A program made the position numbers and the translations under genes. Under the pieces are notes generated by a model. The model saw only the letters and a list, made by a program, of their open reading frames with translations. It had not been told where the DNA came from and made no database searches. Of a stretch of 64,000 bases of DNA, positions 58,351 to 64,000 are shown one piece after another; within the stretch, counting starts at the first letter, position 1; the number at the start of each line of letters is the position of its first letter. The stretch is from Winogradskyella undariae (lineage in GTDB: Bacteria; Bacteroidota; Bacteroidia; Flavobacteriales; Flavobacteriaceae), in NCBI RefSeq assembly GCF_013285155.1, contig NZ_JABTEL010000008.1:124001-188000 (forward strand), read 5' to 3'.

Positions 58351-58392
58351 CACAAAGATTCTTAGAGTTTACACAAAGAAGTACGGAGAAAA
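58351..58392 (+). repeat. Two degenerate 21-bp CACAAAG units
   Basis: CACAAAGATTCTTAGAG (from 58351) and CACAAAGAAGTACGGAG (from 58372) are 21-bp units sharing CACAAAGA and GAG, followed by poly-A. They look like a decayed copy of a dispersed CACAAAG repeat I associate with flavobacterial intergenic DNA. Confidence 0.35.
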
Positions 58393-58546
58393 AAAAATAA
58401 GAAGTAAAGTTTGATTTTTTATTTTAAAATGAAAAACTAATTTACAGAAACCCGAGACTGCTAAAGAAAACCTAGTTTAAATACTAAAATAGTCTTTGCC
58501 TCTTATAAGTAGAATTACGCTTAGATTCCTTTTGTAAAGGAATTAA

Positions 58547-59437
58547 TTAAAGGAATTCAGCAGGTACTTTATCTCTGTGTTTCCAACGTTTATGAGTCCA
58601 AAGATAATATTGAGGTGCTTCAAGAATTTCTTTTTCTACTAATTTGAAAAATAAATCGGTAATTTCGTAATCCTTAAATTCTTTTGGGTGTTCTGTAATT
58701 GTTTTAAAAGTTGTTTCGTAATAACCGCGTTTAATACGTTTTACACTAAAAAATACAACAGCCATATCCAATCTTTTTGCTAATATTTCAGCACCTACGT
58801 ACATGGGTACTTTTATACCCATAAACTCATTCCAATGAAAGGCTTTGGTTGCTTTTGGAGATTGGTCAGATACAAATCCGTTAATTGTTAATTCACCTTT
58901 TTTCTTACTATCATAAAGAACTTTATAAGTTTCTTTAGTGGTGATGAGGTGTGAGTTGTATTTTGCTCTAATGCGTTTTACTAATTTATCAAAATGCTTA
59001 TTGGCTAAACGTTTATAAACAGCATAACCTTTATGTTTTACGTGTTTTTGTAAAATGAAAATCCATTCCCAGCTTCCATAATGTGCACACATTAAAATGA
59101 TGCTGCGTTGTTTTGCTTCTAAATCACTAATAAGTTCTACGTTGGTAAATTTGAAGCGTTTATTCATTTGCGCTTCTGTAATTGTTAATGATTTTATAGC
59201 TTCGACCATCATATCACAAAAGTGATGGTAAAACTGACTCGTTATTTTAGAGACTTCTTTTTCTGATTTATCAGGGAAAACCAATCTTAGATTTTCTTTT
59301 ACAGTAGACTTACGGTAGCCTATAACTCTGTAAATTAAAAAGTAAATAACATCAGAAAGCCCATAGAGTAATCTAAAAGGTAATATAGAAACTAGCCAAA
59401 GAATTGGGTAGATTATGATGTAAGCAATAAGTTGCAT
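58547..59437 (-). CDS. LpxL/HtrB-family lipid A acyltransferase
   Basis: A 296-residue membrane-associated acyltransferase with an N-terminal hydrophobic anchor (about 3-38). The catalytic HX4E motif is HYGSWE near residue 118 (MCAHYGSWEW), followed by the family block FVSDQSPK. It probably adds a secondary acyl chain to lipid A. A 19-bp hairpin (58525-58543) lies just past its stop. Confidence 0.9.
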   Translation of the reverse strand: MQLIAYIIIYPILWLVSILPFRLLYGLSDVIYFLIYRVIGYRKSTVKENLRLVFPDKSEKEVSKITSQFYHHFCDMMVEAIKSLTITEAQMNKRFKFTNVELISDLEAKQRSIILMCAHYGSWEWIFILQKHVKHKGYAVYKRLANKHFDKLVKRIRAKYNSHLITTKETYKVLYDSKKKGELTINGFVSDQSPKATKAFHWNEFMGIKVPMYVGAEILAKRLDMAVVFFSVKRIKRGYYETTFKTITEHPKEFKDYEITDLFFKLVEKEILEAPQYYLWTHKRWKHRDKVPAEFL

Positions 59438-59460
59438 TAAACTATGTTAGTGTTAAGGCG

Positions 59461-59477
59461 CAAATATATTATATTTG
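59461..59477. promoter_or_regulatory. Palindrome of two divergent -7 elements
   Basis: CAAATATA-T-TATATTTG is a perfect palindrome. Read rightward its right half is TATATTTG (59470-59477), 20 bp before the rhomboid ATG. Read leftward its left half is TATATTTG, 23 bp before the acyltransferase ATG. The two promoters would share or compete for one site. Confidence 0.5.
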
Positions 59478-59497
59478 ATTTATAAGATTTAGAATTT

Positions 59498-60151
59498 ATG
59501 TATAATTTAAGTATCGTAACAATAGTAATCATTGTTGCAAACGCTCTTTTTTCCTATAAAGGATTTGGTGATCGTATGTTTTTTGAACGCTATAAATTTA
59601 ATGTTGGGAGCATAAAACGCGGTGAGCAAATAAGAATGATTAGCTCTGGATTCTTACATGCAGATATTACACATTTATTGTTTAATATGTTTACACTTTA
59701 CATGTTTGCAGATGCTGTAATTAGGCAATTAGGTTCTGTTAAATTTGTTATTATTTATATGGCGAGTTTAATATTTGGAAACTTACTTTCGCTTTATTTT
59801 CATAAAGATGAAGATTGGTATAGTGCAATAGGAGCTAGTGGAGCTGTTACCGGAATTTTATATGCCGCTATTTTACTTCAGCCACAAATGAGTTTATATA
59901 TGATGTTTATACCAATCCCTATTCCAGGTTATATATTTGGTATTGGTTACTTACTTTATTCAATATATGGAATGAAAAATAGAATTGGTAATATAGGACA
60001 TGATGCTCACTTTGGTGGTGCTATTGGTGGTTATGTGGTGACATTAATAATGATGCCAAGCCTATTTAAAACCGATTTATTGCATGTAGGTATTTTGGCA
60101 ATCCCTATCATTATTCTTTTTGTACTCTATAAAACAGAGAAACTTAATTAA
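59498..60151 (+). CDS. Rhomboid-family intramembrane serine protease
   Basis: A 217-residue six-helix membrane protein. The catalytic Ser is in GASGAVTGIL near residue 111 and the catalytic His is in HDAHFGGAIGGY near residue 170; the first-loop GFLHADITHLLFNMF motif is also present. It cleaves membrane proteins within the bilayer; the substrate is unknown. Confidence 0.92.
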   Translation: MYNLSIVTIVIIVANALFSYKGFGDRMFFERYKFNVGSIKRGEQIRMISSGFLHADITHLLFNMFTLYMFADAVIRQLGSVKFVIIYMASLIFGNLLSLYFHKDEDWYSAIGASGAVTGILYAAILLQPQMSLYMMFIPIPIPGYIFGIGYLLYSIYGMKNRIGNIGHDAHFGGAIGGYVVTLIMMPSLFKTDLLHVGILAIPIIILFVLYKTEKLN

Positions 60152-60183
60152 GTGTTAGCTTATTAAATAAAGGTTGAGGTTGT

Positions 60184-60227
60184 ATGACAATTGTCATGTT
60201 TTTTAGAAAGTGATGAGTCTATATTCG
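60184..60227 (+). promoter_or_regulatory. 14-bp palindrome and -7 element before the NMO-like gene
   Basis: ATGACAATTGTCAT (60184-60197) is a perfect palindrome. TATATTCG at 60220-60227 is one mismatch from the -7 consensus. If transcription starts near 60231, the palindrome is centred at about -41, the position typical of an activator touching RNA polymerase. The regulator is unknown; a Crp/Fnr-type protein is one guess. Confidence 0.5.
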
Positions 60228-60256
60228 TAGCTTATCTAATTTTAAAAATAAAAAAG

Positions 60257-62065
60257 ATGGCTTCATCTCACCCAACACATAATTTTCATATCCCAGTTAT
60301 GGGATTAGCTTATACTATAGATAGTCCAATTAGAGTGGCTCAATATGGTATTTCGTCTGTAATATCTATTATAGATGACGAGCTTGTAGAAAAAATGAAT
60401 GCTTTTTATAGTAAGAAATTCAACTTACCATATAAAGAAATAACAAAAAAGGCACACGACTATCGTGCAGAACGTATTACGTCCTATTTAAACTTAGCGG
60501 ATACCATTGTAAAAGACAAATTCTCAAAGTTTAAAGCTGAATTATCGGAAAGTAAATTGGCTTTAGAAAACTTTATTTCAACCTTACCGCATAAGTCAGA
60601 CTTTAAAGAAGGGCTTTCTAACTTATTACAAGAAGGAACAGCGTTTAAGGACCACATTAAAACTTATCTAGAAACACATTTAAAAGCAGGGGATATTGAT
60701 GTTAACATCATGACCAAAGTTGATAAAGATAATTTTGAAAAAGGGGAACAACTTCCAACCGCGTTTAATGATGCTCATGCTTCACTTAGAGGATTTGCTA
60801 ATAGTAACCTAAGTTCTTCTGTAGTACTTTCTGCAGGAATGAATCCACGACTGTACAGTTATTTTGAGAACTTTAAAGACTTCTTTCCTGATGCAAATGG
60901 ACAATTAAAAAAGAAAATCATTTTAAAAGTTAGTGATTATCGTTCTGCAACGATTCAAGGAAAATTTTTAGCAAAAAAAGGACTTTGGGTTTCAGAATAT
61001 AGAATAGAATCGGGGTTAAACTGTGGCGGACATGCTTTTGCTACCGAAGGTTTTTTATTAGGTCCTATTTTAGAGGAATTTAAAACTAAAAAATCAGAAT
61101 TAATAAACGATACCTATGAAGTTTATGTAAAAGGCTTAAGTCAAAAAGAATTGGTAATACCAGAGCAACCTTTAGAGTTGAAAATTACTGTTCAAGGAGG
61201 AGTTGGTACTGCTGATGAGCAATCTTTTTTACTTGATAATTATAATGTAGATTCTGTAGGTTGGGGAACACCGTTTTTATTAGTGCCAGAAGCCACCTCT
61301 GTAGATAAAGTAACACGAGATTTATTAGCAAACGCTAAAGAAAAAGATTTGTATTTAAGCGGAATATCACCTTTAGGAGTTCCTTTTAACACTATTAAAG
61401 GTACATCTAATGAATTTCATAAACAAAAACGTATTGATAATGATAAAGCAGGAAGTTCTTGTCCTAAAAAATTATTGGCTCTAAGTAAAGAGTTTGGAGC
61501 CGAAGGGATTTGTACAGCTTCTAAGAAATATCAGGATATTAAATTGGAAGCATTAGAATCTGAAAAAGCAGATTTATCTTCAAAAGCTTATGCTAATGCA
61601 AAAGCTAAAATAACCGAGAAAGCTTGTCTTTGTGTAGGTTTAGCAAATGCCTCTTATTTAGAAAATGAGATTAGCATAAAAGGGCAGGAGCAAGGCGTTG
61701 TTATATGCCCTGGTCCTAATTTAGCTTATTTTGATAAGGAAGTCTCTTTGTTTGAAATGATGAAGCATATTAATGGAAATGCATCTGTACTTTCTAATGT
61801 TAAGCGTCCTAATATGTTTGTTAAAGAATTAAAGATGTATATCGATTATTTAAAAAATGAAATAGAGACTATGTCTGAAGATCTTTCTGCTAAACAAATA
61901 AAAAAATGGAATGCTTTTAAAAGCCATTTATTCGATGGTATTGCATACTATCAAGATGTGTTTGTAGCTTCAGTTTCTTCAGAATATAAAACTATTCAAG
62001 AAGAACTTCAGGTAAATAAAGAAGAATTGATAGCTGTTAAAATTCCTGAATTAGAATTGGCTTAA
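60257..62065 (+). CDS. Nitronate-monooxygenase-like TIM-barrel protein with cysteine-rich C-terminus
   Basis: A 602-residue cytosolic protein of no family I can name. Residues 11-40 (IPVMGLAYTIDSP), 251-261 (ESGLNCGGHAF) and 311-345 (TVQGGVGTADEQ, GWGTPFLLVPE) follow the FMN-binding plan of nitronate monooxygenases. A helical insert fills about 45-180. The C-terminal 230 residues hold cysteines at 402, 419, 457, 459 and 484 that could bind an Fe-S cluster. The frame opens at 60191, but the ATG at 60257 is chosen because the palindrome and -7 element lie before it. Confidence 0.7.
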   Translation: MASSHPTHNFHIPVMGLAYTIDSPIRVAQYGISSVISIIDDELVEKMNAFYSKKFNLPYKEITKKAHDYRAERITSYLNLADTIVKDKFSKFKAELSESKLALENFISTLPHKSDFKEGLSNLLQEGTAFKDHIKTYLETHLKAGDIDVNIMTKVDKDNFEKGEQLPTAFNDAHASLRGFANSNLSSSVVLSAGMNPRLYSYFENFKDFFPDANGQLKKKIILKVSDYRSATIQGKFLAKKGLWVSEYRIESGLNCGGHAFATEGFLLGPILEEFKTKKSELINDTYEVYVKGLSQKELVIPEQPLELKITVQGGVGTADEQSFLLDNYNVDSVGWGTPFLLVPEATSVDKVTRDLLANAKEKDLYLSGISPLGVPFNTIKGTSNEFHKQKRIDNDKAGSSCPKKLLALSKEFGAEGICTASKKYQDIKLEALESEKADLSSKAYANAKAKITEKACLCVGLANASYLENEISIKGQEQGVVICPGPNLAYFDKEVSLFEMMKHINGNASVLSNVKRPNMFVKELKMYIDYLKNEIETMSEDLSAKQIKKWNAFKSHLFDGIAYYQDVFVASVSSEYKTIQEELQVNKEELIAVKIPELELA

Positions 62066-62100
62066 CTTTTCTATTTAGAATTTTATTAACTTATTGACAT

Positions 62101-62138
62101 AAAAAAAGCCTTTAAATTTTCTTTAAAGGCTTTTTTTT
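62101..62138. terminator. Bidirectional terminator between convergent genes
   Basis: A7-GCCTTTAAA (62101-62116), 5-nt loop, TTTAAAGGC-T7 (62122-62137). Symmetric poly-A and poly-T flanks serve both strands. Confidence 0.9.
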
Positions 62139-62143
62139 GATGT

Positions 62144-63277
62144 TTATTTAAGAAGTTCTTGCACTTTTAATTCTAATGCTCTTCCTCTAAGGTTTTTAGC
62201 AACAATTTTTCCTTTTTCATCTAAAATAAACGTTGCGGGTATTGCATTTATATTATAAAGCTGTGCTACTGGATCTTGAAAATATTGCAAGTTTGAAACA
62301 TGTGTCCAAGTTAGTTCATCCTTTTTAATTGCGTTTAGCCAAGCGTTTTTAGGATCTTTTTGATTGCGTGTTCCATCTAAAGACACCCCAATAATTTCTA
62401 AGCCTTGATCATGGTATTTGTTGTAAATTCTAACCACATTAGGGTTTTCGCGGCGGCAAGGTCCACACCAAGCGGCCCAAAAATCTATAATGGTCACTTT
62501 ACCTTTTACATCATTAAGACTAACCATTTTACCATCAGGATTTGGAGCTTCAAAATTTGGAGCTACTTTACCTACTTTAATTTGAGCTGTTTTTAAGTAA
62601 TCAGCCAATGCTTTATCGAGATTTGTTTTAATGGCAACACCTTCAGGAGAGTTTTGTATATCAGCATCTAGTTTGTTAAAAGCTTCAATATAGTCTTCGA
62701 TGTTTGTATTGTCTTTAGAGTTTTTTTGTTTTATTAAAACTAAACTGTAATAGCTACTTCTGTTTTTATCAATGAAATTTAAAGGTGCTTCTTTTTGTTT
62801 ATTTTGCACTATGGTATAAAGTTTAGAAATAGAATCTCTTGTTGTTCTATTTCTTAATTGCATTTTTAAAGCCTCAGCTTCTTTATTTAATTCTTGTAGA
62901 TTATCATTGTACGTTTTATAGTCTGCATTAGATTTAGAACCAACGACTGTAGATTGTGTAATATCAGATTTGTTAATAGTTATATCAATCTGATTATTTT
63001 CTAGCATAAAATCTAACTCTCCTTTTACAGAATTTACAGTTATTAAATGAAGTGTAGGGTTTAATACCTTACCTGTAAAAGTGAATTTTTCATTAACAAC
63101 GATAGCTGTATCAATGACTCTTGTTCTTCCATTTTGCTGTTTCACTTTTAAATAAGTGCGCACACCATTGTAGATGTTTTTAGCCGTTCCGTTAATAATA
63201 AAATCTGTTCTTTTTGGTTCTGTTTTGCAGCTTAAAAAAAGTAAACTAATTATTGCAATTGTAACGAGTCTTTTCAT
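62144..63277 (-). CDS. TlpA-like thiol-disulfide oxidoreductase lipoprotein with DUF4369
   Basis: A 377-residue lipoprotein (signal MKRLVTIAIISLLFLSC). A DUF4369 domain lies at about 25-120, then a charged helical linker, and a thioredoxin-fold domain from about 240 with active site WAAWCGPCRRE near residue 271. It probably reduces or exchanges disulfides in the periplasm. A degraded paralogue without the thioredoxin domain lies directly upstream (63446-64000). Confidence 0.93.
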   Translation of the reverse strand: MKRLVTIAIISLLFLSCKTEPKRTDFIINGTAKNIYNGVRTYLKVKQQNGRTRVIDTAIVVNEKFTFTGKVLNPTLHLITVNSVKGELDFMLENNQIDITINKSDITQSTVVGSKSNADYKTYNDNLQELNKEAEALKMQLRNRTTRDSISKLYTIVQNKQKEAPLNFIDKNRSSYYSLVLIKQKNSKDNTNIEDYIEAFNKLDADIQNSPEGVAIKTNLDKALADYLKTAQIKVGKVAPNFEAPNPDGKMVSLNDVKGKVTIIDFWAAWCGPCRRENPNVVRIYNKYHDQGLEIIGVSLDGTRNQKDPKNAWLNAIKKDELTWTHVSNLQYFQDPVAQLYNINAIPATFILDEKGKIVAKNLRGRALELKVQELLK

Positions 63278-63297
63278 AATAGATAGTTTGTATACTA

Positions 63298-63305
63298 CAA
63301 ATATA
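63298..63305 (-). promoter_or_regulatory. -7 element upstream of the TlpA-like gene
   Basis: The complement reads TATATTTG, an exact TAnnTTTG match, 20 bp before the ATG. Confidence 0.42.
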
Positions 63306-63445
63306 AAAACAATGGTTAAATAGTAGCTCTATAAATTAGAACTCTTAAATGTAGATAATGCTATAGATCTAGAAAAGAAAAATTAATAAGAAAGCAGTAC
63401 AAACTAAAAAAAAGCTGAATAATCTGAAGATTGTCCAACTTTAAT

Positions 63446-64000
63446 TTATATTCTAACTTTTAGTTCTAATGCCTTTCCTTTGGGTTTATAGTATTACCAT
63501 CGGGGGTTGTAGATTCAAAACTTGGTGTTACTTTTCAATTTTAGGTTGATTGGTTTTTAAATAGTTATCAAGTAAGTTTTCTAGTTTTAATTTAATTTCT
63601 ATTCCTTTTTTAGAAGATTTAATTTCAGAGGATAAGTTATTAAAGGCATCCATGTATTTTTTTGCGTCTAATTTTTTGTTATTTAATTGTTTACTGATTA
63701 GGAATAAACTAAAAAAATTATCCTCATTATTATTAATGAAGTCAATGACATATTGAGTTTTTTTATTGTCAATGATTTTCATTTGATTAGAAAGTGAGTC
63801 TAGTTTTGTTTTATTATTTTGAGATCTATATTTTCTAAACTCTTTTACAGTTGCAAAAATTTCTTTATCAAGTTTATTAAATCCAATATAAAAACGATCA
63901 TAATCTTCCTGCGCTTTAGACCCCGTTATTTTAGATTCTTCTATTTTAGATTTATTAATGTCGATATTGATGTTACTGTTTTCAACCATTATAGGTAGTT
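63446..64000 (-). pseudogene. Decayed paralogue of the TlpA/DUF4369 lipoprotein, thioredoxin domain deleted (partial)
   Basis: The frame enters from the right edge (codons before the ATG at 63989 are open, giving LPIMVENSN) and parallels the neighbour's DUF4369/linker part (INIDINKSKIEESKITGSKA). It stops at 63528-63530 after QPKIEK. One base earlier in frame, the homology resumes as VTPSFESTTPDGNTI, matching VAPNFEAPNPDGKMV, so a single base was lost in the GAAAAG run. A third frame then gives KPKGKALELKVRI, matching the neighbour's C-terminus GRALELKV. The about 110 residues between, including WCGPC, are missing. Confidence 0.8.

Overview
The window is AT-rich chromosomal DNA (GC roughly one third by eye) from a member of the Bacteroidota, most likely a marine-type Flavobacteriaceae. 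Support: several secreted proteins end in a type IX secretion (T9SS) type A sorting domain; the order dapA-bamD-rpoZ-coaBC-porD-recN is typical of the phylum; promoters match the Bacteroidetes TAnnTTTG -7 element; Shine-Dalgarno sequences are mostly absent; and DUF6913, DUF4835/PorD, DUF2452 and DUF4369 proteins occur. I see no rRNA, tRNA, CRISPR, phage or insertion sequence. This is mostly core-genome sequence with small accessory patches.

Layout. 1-2.7 kb: leftward dnaA, a low-molecular-weight tyrosine phosphatase and an RsmI-like methyltransferase cut by the window edge. 2.8-7 kb: a thioesterase, then a leftward group (yigZ, an EamA transporter, a HAD phosphatase, ribD, a lipoprotein). 7-11.8 kb: rightward GNAT, prmC, a LOG-family protein, ligA and a membrane protein. 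12-13.7 kb: a leftward pair that together make a split UshA-like 5'-nucleotidase. 13.7-21.5 kb: rightward DUF6913, dapA, bamD, rpoZ, coaBC, porD, recN, a small lipoprotein and fabI, joining lysine/cell-wall, CoA and lipid synthesis with outer-membrane assembly and T9SS. 21.7-26.5 kb: two T9SS cargo proteins with duplicated leaders and sorting domains. 26.6-35 kb: a DUF4268 protein, ZIP transporter, two methyltransferases, tandem PPK2 kinases and a fused alpha-ketoacid dehydrogenase E1. 35-46.2 kb: an M1-peptidase-like protein fused to an outer-membrane barrel, a second LOG protein, uvrA, an AsmA protein and phospholipase A. 46.5-52 kb: small and accessory genes (FAH hydrolase, small membrane and charged proteins, NYN/LOTUS protein, GEVED protein). 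52-62 kb: a PNGase F-like secreted protein, acpH, glmM, a class V aminotransferase, an LpxL-like acyltransferase, a rhomboid protease and a large cysteine-containing protein resembling nitronate monooxygenase. 62-64 kb: a TlpA-like lipoprotein and a decayed paralogue that has lost its thioredoxin domain.

Most noteworthy: the nitronate-monooxygenase-like protein with a cysteine-rich C-terminus behind a perfect 14-bp palindrome; the PNGase F homologue with one catalytic Glu apparently replaced by Gln; the M1-like/barrel fusion without a visible HExxH; the thioredoxin-domain-deleted pseudogene; and a terminator-like hairpin plus near-consensus DnaA box in the dnaA leader. All family assignments come from reading motifs, not from database searches.
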